This document shows, piece after piece, positions 30,560 to 39,712 of a DNA stretch of 64,000 bases. Under the pieces are notes generated by a model. The model was given only the letters and a program-made list of their open reading frames with translations. It had not been told where the DNA came from and made no database searches. The translations under genes and the position numbers were made by a program. How positions within the stretch are numbered: the first letter of the stretch is position 1; each line of letters opens with the position of its first letter. The stretch is from assembly GCF_014764385.1 (NCBI RefSeq), contig NZ_CP061714.1:992001-1056000 (forward strand). Direction: 5' to 3'. This DNA is from Luteimonas sp. MC1825. GTDB lineage: Bacteria > Pseudomonadota > Gammaproteobacteria > Xanthomonadales > Xanthomonadaceae.

Positions 30560-31510
30560 ATGGATATCGTGCTCGCCAACCCCCGTGGTTTCTGCGCCGG
30601 CGTGGACCGCGCCATCGAAATCGTCAAGCGTGCCATCGAGACGCTCGGCGCGCCGATCTACGTCCGCCACGAGGTGGTGCACAACCGCTACGTGGTCGAC
30701 GACCTGAAAAAGCGGGGTGCCATCTTCGTCGAGGAGCTCGACGAGGTGCCCGATGGCAACACCGTGATCTTCAGCGCCCACGGCGTCTCGCAGGCGGTGC
30801 GCCAGGAAGCCGACCGGCGCGGCCTGAAGGTGTTCGACGCCACCTGTCCGCTGGTGACCAAGGTGCACCTCGAGGTCGCGCGCCAATGCCGCGCCGGGCG
30901 CGACGTGGTGCTGATCGGCCATGCGGGTCATCCGGAGGTCGAAGGCACCATGGGCCAGTGGAACAGGGAGCGCGGCAGCGGGCGCATCTACCTGGTCGAA
31001 GACGTCGCCGACGCCGCCGTGCTCGAGGTCTCGCAGCCCGGAAACCTGGCCTACACCACGCAGACCACGCTGTCGGTGGACGACACCCGCAGCGTCATCG
31101 AGGCCCTGCGCCTGCGCTTCCCGGCGATCCAGGGGCCGAAGAACGACGACATCTGCTACGCCACCCAGAACCGCCAGGATGCCGTGCGCGCGCTGGCGTC
31201 GCAGTGCGACCTGGTGCTGGTGGTCGGTTCGCCGAACAGCTCGAATTCCAACCGCCTGCGCGAACTCGCCGAACGCGACGGCGTCGAGGCCTACCTGATC
31301 GACGGTGCCGACGAGATCGACGTGCGCTGGGTCGAGGGTCGCCGCCACATCGGCGTGACCGCGGGCGCGTCGGCGCCCGACGTGCTGGTCGAAGGCGTGC
31401 TGGCGCGGCTGCGCGAGCTCGGCGCCCAGGGCATCCGCGAACTGTCCGGCGAGCCGGAGAACATGGTGTTCGCCCTGCCCAAGGAGCTGCGCCTGCGGCT
31501 GGTGGAGTAG
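30560..31510 (+). CDS. ispH: 4-hydroxy-3-methylbut-2-enyl diphosphate reductase
   Basis: 316 residues. Last step of the MEP pathway to IPP and DMAPP. Three cluster cysteines are in [23 protein letters not shown] and [20 protein letters not shown] binds the substrate phosphate. In many proteobacteria ispH follows lspA, as here, 55 bases downstream. A bidirectional terminator follows. Confidence 0.97.
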   Translation: MDIVLANPRGFCAGVDRAIEIVKRAIETLGAPIYVRHEVVHNRYVVDDLKKRGAIFVEELDEVPDGNTVIFSAHGVSQAVRQEADRRGLKVFDATCPLVTKVHLEVARQCRAGRDVVLIGHAGHPEVEGTMGQWNRERGSGRIYLVEDVADAAVLEVSQPGNLAYTTQTTLSVDDTRSVIEALRLRFPAIQGPKNDDICYATQNRQDAVRALASQCDLVLVVGSPNSSNSNRLRELAERDGVEAYLIDGADEIDVRWVEGRRHIGVTAGASAPDVLVEGVLARLRELGAQGIRELSGEPENMVFALPKELRLRLVE

Positions 31511-31553
31511 GGCGCGCAACCGGGCCTCCCCGGCGTAGCCTGGCTCGCGCAAC

Positions 31554-31581
31554 AAAAAGGCCGCCCGAAGGCGGCCTTTTT
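31554..31581 (+). terminator. Bidirectional terminator after ispH
   Basis: AAAAAGGCCGCC - CGAA - GGCGGCCTTTTT, a 12-bp stem with T-runs on both strands. It ends ispH transcripts and also those of the minus-strand tRNA-Thr. Confidence 0.93.
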
Positions 31582-31588
31582 GCGTCAC

Positions 31589-31664
31589 TGGTGCCGGAAA
31601 TAGGAATCGAACCTACGACCTACGCATTACGAATGCGCCGCTCTACCAACTGAGCTATTCCGGC
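31589..31664 (-). tRNA. tRNA-Thr (anticodon CGU)
   Basis: 76 bases on the minus strand with encoded CCA. Acceptor GCCGGAA pairs with TTCCGGC; D-arm GCTCAGTTGGTAGAGC; anticodon stem-loop GCGCA-TTCGTAA-TGCGT gives CGU, reading ACG; T-arm GTAGGTTCGATTCCTAT. Confidence 0.95.
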
Positions 31665-31788
31665 GTGGCCGCGCATTGTAGGGCGTGCGGACGCATGCGG
31701 TCAAAGCGCGTCTATCGCGGCGCCGCGTCTCGCCCGGCGCGACCGGTGGCCGCTATCCTGCGCCCTCTCCATCACCCACGGGATGTCC

Positions 31789-33171
31789 ATGGCCAAGGCG
31801 CGCACCGCCTACGTCTGCACCGAATGCGGCGCCGATTCCAGCAAGTGGCAGGGCCAGTGCGGCGCCTGCGGGGCCTGGGACACTGTGTCGGAGATCGTGC
31901 TGGAGTCGGCCTCCGCGGCCAAGGCGTCGTCGCCCGCGCGCCGCGGCGGCTGGGCCGGCAAGGTCGAAGCGCCGCAGGTCACCGCGCTGAAGGATGTGCG
32001 CCACCACGAGGACGAGCGCGTCTCGACCGGCATCGGCGAATTCGACCGCGTGCTCGGCGGCGGACTGGTGGAAGGCGCTGTGGTGCTGGTGGGTGGCGAT
32101 CCCGGCATCGGCAAGTCCACTCTGCTGCTGCAGGCCATGGCCAGCATGTCGGCCACGCTGCCGGGGCTGTATGTGACTGGCGAGGAGTCGCTGGCCCAGG
32201 TGGCCGGCCGCGCCGCGCGCCTCGGCCTGCCGCTCGATGGCCTGAGCGCCCTGGCAGAAACCGGCGTGGAAAACATCCTCGGCCATGCCGCCAAGCTGCG
32301 GCCCCGGGTGATCGTTGCCGACTCGGTGCAGACGCTGTGGACGGAATCGATGACCGCCGCGCCCGGATCGGTCGGGCAGGTGCGCGAGTCGGCGGCGCGC
32401 CTGGTGCGCTACGCCAAGGAAACCGGCACCGCCGTATTCCTGGTCGGCCATGTCACCAAGGAGGGCGGCATCGCCGGCCCGCGCGTGCTCGAGCACATGG
32501 TCGACGCGGTGCTGTACTTCGAGGGCGACAGCGGCAGCCGTTTCCGGGTGCTGCGCGCGTTCAAGAACCGCTTCGGCGCCGTCAACGAGCTTGGCGTGTT
32601 CGCGATGGGCGACAAGGGGCTGAAGGAAGTACCGAACCCGTCCGCGATCTTCCTGTCGGGCGCGACGCGCCAGCCCGGGAGCTGCGTGATGGTCACGCGC
32701 GAAGGCACGCGGCCGCTGCTGGTCGAGGTGCAGGCGCTGGTCGACGCCTCGCCGCTGTCCAATCCGCGGCGCGTGGCGGTGGGCCTGGAGCAGAACCGGC
32801 TGGCGATGCTGCTGGCGGTCCTGCACCGGCACGGCGGCGTCATGGTCGGCGACCAGGACGTGTTCGTGAACGTGGTCGGCGGCATCCGCGTGCAGGAGAC
32901 CGCGGCCGACCTGCCGGTGCTGCTGGCCGTGCTGTCGTCGCTGCGCGACCAGCCCTTGGCGGACAAGACCATCGCGTTCGGCGAGGTCGGACTGTCGGGC
33001 GAGATCCGCCCGGTGCCCAACGGCGAGGAGCGCCTCAAGGAAGCCGCCACGCACGGCTTCAAGCGCGCGATCGTGCCCAAGGCCAACGCGCCGCGGGCGG
33101 GTGCCTACAAGGGTATGGAGGTGGTGGCCGTGGAGCGCCTGTCGGACGCGATCAGCGCCGCGTCGGACTAG
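31789..33171 (+). CDS. radA: DNA repair protein RadA (branch-migration ATPase)
   Basis: 460 residues from MAKARTAYVCTECGA; an ATG two codons upstream (31783) is equally possible. N-terminal C4 zinc finger (CTECG and CGACG), RecA-like ATPase with Walker A GGDPGIGKST, the RadA-specific KNRFG motif (FKNRFGAVNELGVF), and a Lon-protease-like C-terminal domain (VGLSGEIRPVPNGEERL). Processes recombination intermediates together with RecA, encoded further on. Confidence 0.96.
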   Translation: MAKARTAYVCTECGADSSKWQGQCGACGAWDTVSEIVLESASAAKASSPARRGGWAGKVEAPQVTALKDVRHHEDERVSTGIGEFDRVLGGGLVEGAVVLVGGDPGIGKSTLLLQAMASMSATLPGLYVTGEESLAQVAGRAARLGLPLDGLSALAETGVENILGHAAKLRPRVIVADSVQTLWTESMTAAPGSVGQVRESAARLVRYAKETGTAVFLVGHVTKEGGIAGPRVLEHMVDAVLYFEGDSGSRFRVLRAFKNRFGAVNELGVFAMGDKGLKEVPNPSAIFLSGATRQPGSCVMVTREGTRPLLVEVQALVDASPLSNPRRVAVGLEQNRLAMLLAVLHRHGGVMVGDQDVFVNVVGGIRVQETAADLPVLLAVLSSLRDQPLADKTIAFGEVGLSGEIRPVPNGEERLKEAATHGFKRAIVPKANAPRAGAYKGMEVVAVERLSDAISAASD

Positions 33172-33183
33172 GCTGCCCCGGCA

Positions 33184-33975
33184 TCAACCCCGGCCGAGCA
33201 CCATCTCCAGCACGAACTTGCTGCCAAAGAACGCCAGCACCAGCAGAACCATCGCCGCAAGGGTCCAGCGCACGGCGATCGCCCCGCGCCAGCCGCGCCG
33301 CCAGCGGCCGACCAGCAGCGCGCCAAAGGCCAGCCACGACAGCACGCTCAGCACCGACTTGTGCACCAGGTGCTGGGCGAAGAGATCGTCCACGAACACC
33401 AGCCCGGTGAGCAGCGTGGCAGTGAGCAGCACGAAGCCGACGCCGATGGTGCGGAACAACAGGGTTTCCAGTTCCACCATCGGCGGCAGCACGCGCAGCC
33501 AGCCGTGGAATTCGCGTCGGCGCAGGCTGCGCTCCTGCAGCCACAGCATGACCGCCAGCACCGCGGCCACGGCGAGCGTGGCGTAGGCGAGCAGCGCGGA
33601 ACCGGCGTGCATGCGCAGCGGAAGCGAAAGCCGCGCGCCGCCGGCGTTGTCGCCATGCTGGCTGGCCCAGGCCAGCAGCGAGGCCATCGCGATCGGGAAC
33701 ACCACTACGCCCAGCGCCGCCATCCGCCCGCGAGCGCCGTACCCGGTCGTCAGCGCCGCCATGCCGAGCCCGACCAACGACAGCGCGGCATGGAAATGCA
33801 GGTCGACGCCAGCGGCGGCATGCCAGTCGATCGCGTGCGCGACGGCGTGCGCGATCACCGCCGCAGCCGCGAACGGCAGCCAGCCGCGTCCCACGGACGG
33901 ACCCCGGCGCAGGGCGCGTACCAGCAGCGCGGTCGCAAGGGCGTACAGCAGGGCCGCGATGAGAATCGATGTCAT
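33184..33975 (-). CDS. Inner-membrane CcsA/YpjD-type cytochrome c assembly family protein
   Basis: 263 residues with about eight membrane segments. The conserved core SLPLRMHAGSALLAYATLAV, VELETLLFRTIGVGFVLLT and FAQHLVHKSVLSVLSWLAFG with its spaced His residues is that of the CcsA/CcmC-like YpjD family, found next to ffh in many proteobacteria. True role unclear; haem handling is inferred from the family. Start set at MTSILIAALL; TACACT lies 6 bases upstream with no Shine-Dalgarno, so the mRNA may be leaderless. Divergent from ffh. Confidence 0.85.
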   Translation of the reverse strand: MTSILIAALLYALATALLVRALRRGPSVGRGWLPFAAAAVIAHAVAHAIDWHAAAGVDLHFHAALSLVGLGMAALTTGYGARGRMAALGVVVFPIAMASLLAWASQHGDNAGGARLSLPLRMHAGSALLAYATLAVAAVLAVMLWLQERSLRRREFHGWLRVLPPMVELETLLFRTIGVGFVLLTATLLTGLVFVDDLFAQHLVHKSVLSVLSWLAFGALLVGRWRRGWRGAIAVRWTLAAMVLLVLAFFGSKFVLEMVLGRG

Positions 33976-33981
33976 CGCACA

Positions 33982-33987
33982 AGTGTA
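33982..33987 (-). promoter_or_regulatory. -10 box for a leaderless YpjD-family transcript
   Basis: TACACT on the minus strand ends 6 bases before the ATG at 33975, the same spacing as at ispH. No convincing -35. Confidence 0.4.
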
Positions 33988-34017
33988 GGCCAATCATGGC
34001 CGCCCGCAGGGTGCCGG

Positions 34018-34023
34018 TATACT
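34018..34023 (+). promoter_or_regulatory. Extended -10 box of ffh
   Basis: TATACT within TGCCGGTATACTGGCCGGC, 31 bases before the ffh ATG. The flanks GCCGG/CCGGC form an inverted repeat around the box, as before rplS. Confidence 0.6.
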
Positions 34024-34054
34024 GGCCGGCCCTCCCGTTGCGCGGTCGCATTCC

Positions 34055-35422
34055 ATGTTCGAGTCCCTCACCCAGCGCCTGTCCGGCACCATCGAGCGCC
34101 TGCGTGGCCGTGGACGGCTGACCGAGGAGAACATCCGCGAAGCCACCCGCGAAGTGCGCATCGCGCTGCTCGAGGCCGACGTCGCGCTGCCGGTGGTGCA
34201 GGCGCTGATCGAACGCATCAAGGTGCGCGCGGTCGGCCAGGAAGTCCTGAAGTCGCTGACCCCGGGCCAGGCGCTGATCAAGGTCGTGCGCGACGAGCTC
34301 ACCACGGTGATGGGCGCGCAGGCATCCGACCTCAACCTCAACGTGCCCGCGCCGGCGGTGGTGCTGATGGCCGGCCTGCAGGGCGCGGGCAAGACCACGA
34401 CCGTCGGCAAGCTCGCCAAGCTGTTGAAGGAAAAGCGCAAGAAGAAGGTGATGGTGGTCAGTGCCGACGTCTACCGTCCGGCCGCGATCGAACAGCTGAA
34501 GACGCTGGCCGAACAGGTCGACGTGCGCTTCTTCGCATCCGACGCCTCGCAGAAGCCCGTGGACATCGTGCGCGCCGCGATCGACGACGCGCGGAAATCC
34601 TTCATCGATGTGCTGCTGGTCGATACCGCGGGCCGGCTTGCGATCGACGAAGCGATGATGGCCGAGATCAAGGCCCTGCACGCCGCCGTCAACCCGGTCG
34701 AGACCCTGTTCGTGGTCGATGCGATGACCGGCCAGGACGCGGCCAACACCGCCAAGGCCTTCAGCGAAGCGCTGCCGCTGACCGGCGTGGTGCTCACCAA
34801 GACCGATGGCGACGCGCGCGGCGGCGCCGCGCTCAGCGTGCGCTACATCACCGGCAAGCCGATCAAGTTCATCGGCACCGGCGAGAAGGTCGACGGCCTG
34901 GACGTGTTCCACCCGGACCGCATCGCCAGCCGCATCCTCGACATGGGCGACGTGCTGTCCTTGGTCGAGCAGGTGGAAGGCCAGGTCGACAAGGACAAGG
35001 CGCAGAAGCTCGCCGAGAAGGTCGCCAAGGGCAAGAAGTTCGACCTCAACGACATGCGCGACCAGCTCGAGCAGATGCAGGGCATGGGCGGCATCCATGG
35101 CCTGATGGACAAGCTCCCGGGCATGGCCAAGATTTCCGACGAGGTCAAGAACCAGGTCACCGGCCGCGAAGTGCCGCGCATGGTCGCGATCATCGGTTCG
35201 ATGACCAAGAAGGAACGCCGCAACCCGGCCCTGCTCAACGGCTCGCGCCGCAAGCGCATCGCCGCGGGTTCCGGCGTGACGCCTGCCGACGTCAACAAGC
35301 TGATGAAGCAGTACCAGCAGATGGAAAAGATGATGGCCAAGCTGGGCCGCGGCGGCATGAAGGGCATGATGCGCGGCCTGCAGGGCATGATGGGCGGCCG
35401 CGGCGCGATGCCGTTCCGCTGA
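34055..35422 (+). CDS. ffh: Signal recognition particle protein Ffh (SRP54)
   Basis: 455 residues. Targets nascent membrane proteins to the translocon with 4.5S RNA and FtsY. NG domain with G1 GLQGAGKTT, DTAGRLAIDE, and TKTDGDARGGAALS; methionine-rich M domain from about 325 (MRDQLEQMQGMGGIHGLMDK, RGLQGMMGGRGAMPF). Divergent from the YpjD-family gene, followed after 22 bases by a class IV aminotransferase. Confidence 0.97.
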   Translation: MFESLTQRLSGTIERLRGRGRLTEENIREATREVRIALLEADVALPVVQALIERIKVRAVGQEVLKSLTPGQALIKVVRDELTTVMGAQASDLNLNVPAPAVVLMAGLQGAGKTTTVGKLAKLLKEKRKKKVMVVSADVYRPAAIEQLKTLAEQVDVRFFASDASQKPVDIVRAAIDDARKSFIDVLLVDTAGRLAIDEAMMAEIKALHAAVNPVETLFVVDAMTGQDAANTAKAFSEALPLTGVVLTKTDGDARGGAALSVRYITGKPIKFIGTGEKVDGLDVFHPDRIASRILDMGDVLSLVEQVEGQVDKDKAQKLAEKVAKGKKFDLNDMRDQLEQMQGMGGIHGLMDKLPGMAKISDEVKNQVTGREVPRMVAIIGSMTKKERRNPALLNGSRRKRIAAGSGVTPADVNKLMKQYQQMEKMMAKLGRGGMKGMMRGLQGMMGGRGAMPFR

Positions 35423-35444
35423 GGCCGGCGCTGCAGCCAGCCTG

Positions 35445-36197
35445 ATGGACGCGCCGGCGCACCCCGGGCACTTCACCACCTTCCAGGTGCGCGAAGGCGC
35501 GGTGCGCGGGCTTGACCTGCACCTCGCGCGCCTTGAAGGTGCGACCCGTTCAATGTTCGGCTACAGCCTGGATCTTGCGGGCTTGCGCAGCCGGATCCGG
35601 GAGGCGATTGCCGGCGACGCCGCGCAGGCCTGCACCGTGCGTGTAGTGGTCGCAGGTGCGCAGGGCGCACGCGTGCAAGGTGCTGCCGATGCCGGTGATG
35701 CACCGATGACCCGCATCGAGATCGAAGGTCCGCGTGAACCCGGCGCCCACGCACTGCGCCTGCGGTCGCGGTGCCTGCAGCGCGTCGATCCGCACCTCAA
35801 GCACCTCGCCATCGCGCCCCAACTGGACGCGCGAAGGGAAGCGCAGGCGGAGGGCTTCGACGATGCGCTCCTGGTCGACCGCGGCGGGCTGGTGGCGGAA
35901 GGCAGCTTCTGGAATATCGGCTTCGGCGGCCGTGCCGGCATCACCTGGCCCGTCGCCCCCGCGCTGCGCGGCGTGAGCGAACGCCTGCTGCAGGCGCGCC
36001 TGGCGGCACGGGGCGTCGTGCAGCAGGCCATGCCGGTGCGGCTGGATGCGCTGGGCGCGTTCGATTTCGCGTTCGCGACCAACTCGCGCGGGTTGCAGGA
36101 GATCGGGTCGATCGATGGCCATGCCTTCCGCGGCGATCCAGGATCGGCCGCCGGCGTGCGCGCCGCTTTCGCGACCATTGCCTGGCAGGTGGTCTGA
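35445..36197 (+). CDS. Class IV aminotransferase (aminodeoxychorismate lyase / branched-chain type fold)
   Basis: 250 residues. PLP enzyme of fold type IV: the Schiff-base Lys fits DPHLKHLAIAPQL and the PLP-phosphate segment GLVAEGSFWNIGF; FDFAFATNSRGLQEI is the late conserved loop. Length and the lack of the usual PabC pattern leave the reaction open: a 4-amino-4-deoxychorismate lyase or a D-amino-acid or branched-chain aminotransferase. Likely cotranscribed with ffh. Confidence 0.75.
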   Translation: MDAPAHPGHFTTFQVREGAVRGLDLHLARLEGATRSMFGYSLDLAGLRSRIREAIAGDAAQACTVRVVVAGAQGARVQGAADAGDAPMTRIEIEGPREPGAHALRLRSRCLQRVDPHLKHLAIAPQLDARREAQAEGFDDALLVDRGGLVAEGSFWNIGFGGRAGITWPVAPALRGVSERLLQARLAARGVVQQAMPVRLDALGAFDFAFATNSRGLQEIGSIDGHAFRGDPGSAAGVRAAFATIAWQVV

Positions 36198-36239
36198 AAC
36201 CGGCCGGAGGGGGCGCTTCCTCCCCGCCGGGCATTCCGC

Positions 36240-36245
36240 TACAAT
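36240..36245 (+). promoter_or_regulatory. -10 box of the rpsP operon
   Basis: TACAAT in TCCGCTACAATTCGCC, 48 bases before rpsP. TTCCTC at 36217 is a weak -35 at 17 bases. Confidence 0.6.
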
Positions 36246-36293
36246 TCGCCGCTTACCTCGCCACCCTGGCGACTGGGCAACACGGAAACCACC

Positions 36294-36563
36294 ATGGTCA
36301 AGATCCGCCTCACCCGCGGCGGCGCCAAGAAGCGCCCCTTCTACCACATCATCGTCACCGACTCGCGCAGCGCGCGCGACGGCCGCAACATCGAGCGCGT
36401 GGGTTACTACAACCCCGTCGCCACCGGCGCCGAGTCACGCGTGGTGCTCGATACCGCCCGGGTCGACCATTGGGTCGGGCAGGGTGCGCAGATGACCGAC
36501 AAGGTCCGCAACCTGTACCGCGAGGCGCAGGCTCCGGCCACCGCAGCGGCTCCGGCCGCCTGA
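36294..36563 (+). CDS. rpsP: 30S ribosomal protein S16
   Basis: 89 residues. [20 protein letters not shown] and [16 protein letters not shown] are diagnostic. First gene of the conserved rpsP-rimM-trmD-rplS run; 37 bases to rimM. The C-terminal Ala/Pro tail is longer than in E. coli S16. Confidence 0.97.
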   Translation: MVKIRLTRGGAKKRPFYHIIVTDSRSARDGRNIERVGYYNPVATGAESRVVLDTARVDHWVGQGAQMTDKVRNLYREAQAPATAAAPAA

Positions 36564-36600
36564 CGCGCGGGCCGCGCCCCGCGCGCGGCCCATTTCCGCA

Positions 36601-37113
36601 ATGGACGTCACCGGGCGCCGCATCCTGCTGGGCAGGGTCCACGGCGCCTTCGGCGTGCGTGGCGAGCTGAAACTCGAGTCCTTCACCGAGCCGGCGCGCG
36701 CGATCCTCGGCTACCAGCCGTGGACCCTGCGCGATGCGCAGGGCGCCGAGCGCGTGGCCGAGGGCGCCACTGGCCGCGAGACGGCGAAGGGCCTGGTCGC
36801 ACGACTGCCCGGCATCGAGGACCGTGACGCCGCCGAGGCACTGCGCGGCACCGAGGTCTGGGTGGCACGCGAATCGCTGCCGCCGCCCGCACCCGGCGAG
36901 TACTACTGGGTCGACCTCGAAGGCCTGCGCGTGCACAACGTCGACGGCAGCGATTTCGGCACGGTGTCGCACCTGTTCTCCACCGGCGCCAACGATGTGC
37001 TGGTCGCACGCGGCGACCGCGAGCGGATGATTCCGTTCGTGGTGCCTGACTACGTCGTGTCGATCGATTTCGACGCCGGCCTGGTCACCGTCGACTGGGA
37101 TCCCGGGTTCTAG
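36601..37113 (+). CDS. rimM: Ribosome maturation factor RimM
   Basis: 170 residues. Helps 30S head assembly through binding S19. The N-terminal barrel begins [20 protein letters not shown]; the PRC-type C-terminal domain has [20 protein letters not shown] and [16 protein letters not shown]. Lies between rpsP and trmD in the usual order. Confidence 0.95.
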   Translation: MDVTGRRILLGRVHGAFGVRGELKLESFTEPARAILGYQPWTLRDAQGAERVAEGATGRETAKGLVARLPGIEDRDAAEALRGTEVWVARESLPPPAPGEYYWVDLEGLRVHNVDGSDFGTVSHLFSTGANDVLVARGDRERMIPFVVPDYVVSIDFDAGLVTVDWDPGF

Positions 37114-37137
37114 GGCAACCCGGAACCCGCAGCCGCC

Positions 37138-37917
37138 ATGCGCATCGACGTCGTCAGCCTGTTTCCCGAGTTCGTCACCCAGGTCGCGGGCCACGGCGTG
37201 GTCGGGCGTGCGGGCGAGCGTGGACTGCTGTCGGTGCACGGCTGGAACCCGCGTGATTTCGCCGAAGGCAGCTACCGCCGCGTCGACGACCGCCCGTTCG
37301 GCGGTGGCCCGGGCATGGTGATGATGGTCGAGCCGTTGCGCACGGCGCTGGCCGCCGCGCGGGCCGCGGCACCGCAGCCGGCGCGCGTGGTCTACCTCAG
37401 TCCCCAGGGCAGGCCGTTCGACCAGGCCCGCGCGCGCGCGCTGGCGCTGGAGCCGCGCCTGGTGCTGCTGTGTGGCCGCTACGAGGGCGTCGACGAGCGC
37501 CTGCTGGCCGCCGAGGTGGACGAGGAACTGTCGATCGGCGACTACGTGCTCTCGGGCGGTGAGCTCGCCGCGGCGGTCGTGGTCGACGCGGTGGCCAGGC
37601 TGCTGCCGGGCGCGCTCAACGATGTCGAGTCCGCGGCGCAGGACAGTTTCGAGCCTTCAACAGACGGCACTGGCCCCTTGCTGCTGGACTGCCCGCACTA
37701 CACGCGGCCGCTGGAGCATGCCTACGGCGCGGTGCCGCCGGTGCTGCTGTCCGGCAACCACGCCGCGATCGCCCGCTGGCGCCGCCAGCAGGCGCTCGGC
37801 CGCACCTGGCAGCGCCGCCCGGACCTGATCGACCGCGGCGCCCTGTCCCGGGCTGATGCACGATTGCTGGACGAATTCCTCGCCACCGCGGGTGACCCGT
37901 CGCAGGAAGCCCCGTAA
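37138..37917 (+). CDS. trmD: tRNA (guanine-N1)-methyltransferase
   Basis: 259 residues. Makes m1G37, which prevents frameshifting. SPOUT-family trefoil knot: [31 protein letters not shown] and [14 protein letters not shown] bind S-adenosylmethionine; [14 protein letters not shown] and [10 protein letters not shown] are also conserved. 24 bases after rimM. Confidence 0.97.
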   Translation: MRIDVVSLFPEFVTQVAGHGVVGRAGERGLLSVHGWNPRDFAEGSYRRVDDRPFGGGPGMVMMVEPLRTALAAARAAAPQPARVVYLSPQGRPFDQARARALALEPRLVLLCGRYEGVDERLLAAEVDEELSIGDYVLSGGELAAAVVVDAVARLLPGALNDVESAAQDSFEPSTDGTGPLLLDCPHYTRPLEHAYGAVPPVLLSGNHAAIARWRRQQALGRTWQRRPDLIDRGALSRADARLLDEFLATAGDPSQEAP

Positions 37918-37946
37918 GCCCCTAGCGCGCAAGGGAAAGTTGCCGG

Positions 37947-37952
37947 TATAAT
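37947..37952 (+). promoter_or_regulatory. Extended -10 box of rplS
   Basis: A perfect TATAAT inside TTGCCGGTATAATGTCCGGC, whose arms GCCGG/CCGGC are inverted repeats. It gives rplS its own promoter with a leader of about 95 bases, separate from rpsP-rimM-trmD. Confidence 0.7.
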
Positions 37953-38052
37953 GTCCGGCTTAGCTGCAAACACGCCAAGACGCGGGTCCACGTGCACTCG
38001 CGCTACAACACGCCCCCAAGGGGCACTACCAACAGGCAAGCGAAGACCCACC

Positions 38053-38475
38053 ATGAACAAGCCCTCGATCAACACGCTGCTGCAGAACTTCGAAGCCGAG
38101 CAGACCACGCGCCAGCTGCCGGACTTCGGTCCCGGCGACACCGTCATCGTCAACGTCAAGGTGAAGGAAGGCAACCGCGAGCGCGTCCAGGCCTATGAAG
38201 GCGTGGTCATCGCCAAGAAGAACGCCGGCCTGAACTCCGCGTTCACCGTGCGCAAGATCTCCCACGGCTTCGGCGTCGAGCGCGTGTTCCAGAGCCACAG
38301 CCTGATGATCGATTCGGTGCAGGTGAAGCGCCGTGGCGCGGTGCGCGCCGGCAAGCTGTACTACCTGCGTGGCCTGCAGGGCAAGAAGGCGCGCATCCGC
38401 GAGGATCTCGCCGGCAACGCCAAGGCCAAGGCCGCCGCGCAGGCCGCCGCCGCGGCCGAGTCGTCCGCCGAGTAA
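38053..38475 (+). CDS. rplS: 50S ribosomal protein L19
   Basis: 140 residues. [20 protein letters not shown] and [19 protein letters not shown] are diagnostic. An Ala-rich tail ([17 protein letters not shown]) extends it beyond the E. coli protein of 115. Last of the rpsP operon but with its own promoter and a terminator after it. Confidence 0.97.
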   Translation: MNKPSINTLLQNFEAEQTTRQLPDFGPGDTVIVNVKVKEGNRERVQAYEGVVIAKKNAGLNSAFTVRKISHGFGVERVFQSHSLMIDSVQVKRRGAVRAGKLYYLRGLQGKKARIREDLAGNAKAKAAAQAAAAAESSAE

Positions 38476-38501
38476 GCGGCTGCCGCAAGGCGCGACCCAC
38501 G

Positions 38502-38524
38502 ACGGCCACCGCAAGGTGGCCGTT
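38502..38524 (+). terminator. Terminator after rplS
   Basis: ACGGCCACC - GCAA - GGTGGCCGT hairpin followed by TCGCGTTT, 26 bases after the stop. Confidence 0.75.
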
Positions 38525-38550
38525 CGCGTTTGCGGCGCTAGAATCCGCGG

Positions 38551-38976
38551 ATGCCTGCAACGACCGCTCCCACTGCCAGCGCCGGTGTTCCTGCGTCGAT
38601 ACGCATCGACGTCTGGCTGTGGGCTGCGCGTTTCTTCCGGACGCGCACGCTGGCTCGCCAGGCGGTCGAACACGGCAAGGTCGAGCTCGGTGGGCAGCGG
38701 CCCAAGGCCTCGCGCGCGGTGCGGGTAGGCGACCGCCTGCGCATCGCCCGCGGCGAAGAGGTGTTCGTGGTCGAGGTGGCGGCGTTGACGGACTCGCGCG
38801 GTCCCGCTCCGGTCGCCCAGGCCCTGTACCGCGAGGACGAGGCGTCACTGAAGGCGCGCGACGAGGCGCGCCTTGCACGCCGCGACGCGCAGGCCGGTTA
38901 CCGCGCGCCGGAGCATCGCCCCGACAAGCGCGCGCGCCGGCTGATCAGGGCGCTTGGCGACATCGACCTGAGCTGA
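38551..38976 (+). CDS. hslR: Ribosome-associated heat shock protein Hsp15 (S4 domain)
   Basis: 141 residues. An S4 RNA-binding domain starts at IRIDVWLWAARFFRTRTLAR and runs through EHGKVELGGQRPKASRAV; a basic tail (DEARLARRDAQAGYRAPE, RPDKRARRLIRAL) follows, as in Hsp15. It rescues stalled 50S subunits carrying peptidyl-tRNA after heat shock. Single gene, 26 bases after the rplS terminator. Confidence 0.9.
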   Translation: MPATTAPTASAGVPASIRIDVWLWAARFFRTRTLARQAVEHGKVELGGQRPKASRAVRVGDRLRIARGEEVFVVEVAALTDSRGPAPVAQALYREDEASLKARDEARLARRDAQAGYRAPEHRPDKRARRLIRALGDIDLS

Positions 38977-39011
38977 GCTGCAGCAACGCCACTGGCGCGC
39001 CGGCAACCCGT

Positions 39012-39617
39012 CTATTTCCGCCCGAACAGCCCGCCGAGCCTTGCGAGGTCGCCAAGGCCGAGCTGGCCGTCGCCGTCCTGGTCGAGCACCGCGCCAAGCA
39101 GGCCGCCACCAAGCCCGCCTTCCTGGCGGATCTGCTGCTGCTCCTGGCCGAGCATGTCGCCCAGCGCTGCGGCGCCGTCATTCTGTTGCGCCTGCCCGGA
39201 GGACATCGCGCGTTTGGCGAGGTAGGCCATCACGATCGGCGCGAGCATCTTCAGCAGCTGCCCGGCCGTGCCCTGGCCGAGGCCGGTGGCCTGGGCCACG
39301 CCCGCTTCGGCACGCTGCTGGCCGCCACCGAAGATGTGGCCGAGGATCGCGCCGCCCTGGCCGGCTCCGCCGCTGCCGAGGACCGCGCCCAGCACGCTGC
39401 CGATGTCCATGCCCGCGTGGTCCTTCTGCAGCGCGCCGTACAGCGCCTGCGCACCCTGCGGTTGGCTGGCATTGCGGCCAAGGGCACCGAGCAGCAGGGG
39501 CAGGGCCGCGTTGATCGCACCGGAGGCCTGTGACGGGGTAAGGCCCAACTGCTGGGCGAGCTGCTGAGCAGGTGCGCCCTGCAGCTGCGCAAGGAGGTCG
39601 TCGGTCAACATCGCCAT
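39012..39617 (-). CDS. DUF937 family protein with an EF-hand-like loop
   Basis: 201 residues; AGGAG lies before the ATG. The N-terminal part (LLAQLQGAPAQQLAQQLGLT, ASGAINAALPLLLGALGRNA) and the Gly-rich middle match DUF937, a family linked to YidB-like proteins of unknown role. Residues 179-190 (DQDGDGQLGLGD) fit the 12-residue calcium loop with acidic residues at positions 1, 3, 5 and 12. No signal peptide. Downstream of mutS on the same strand but with its own ribosome site. Confidence 0.8.
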   Translation of the reverse strand: MAMLTDDLLAQLQGAPAQQLAQQLGLTPSQASGAINAALPLLLGALGRNASQPQGAQALYGALQKDHAGMDIGSVLGAVLGSGGAGQGGAILGHIFGGGQQRAEAGVAQATGLGQGTAGQLLKMLAPIVMAYLAKRAMSSGQAQQNDGAAALGDMLGQEQQQIRQEGGLGGGLLGAVLDQDGDGQLGLGDLARLGGLFGRK

Positions 39618-39712
39618 GAGGGCATCTCCTGTGTGTGCCCCGGATCGTACGCTTCCGATCGGCCGTCGACAGCACGGATCGGCGCGCGGTCAGCCCGCGG
39701 CCAGACCCTCGT

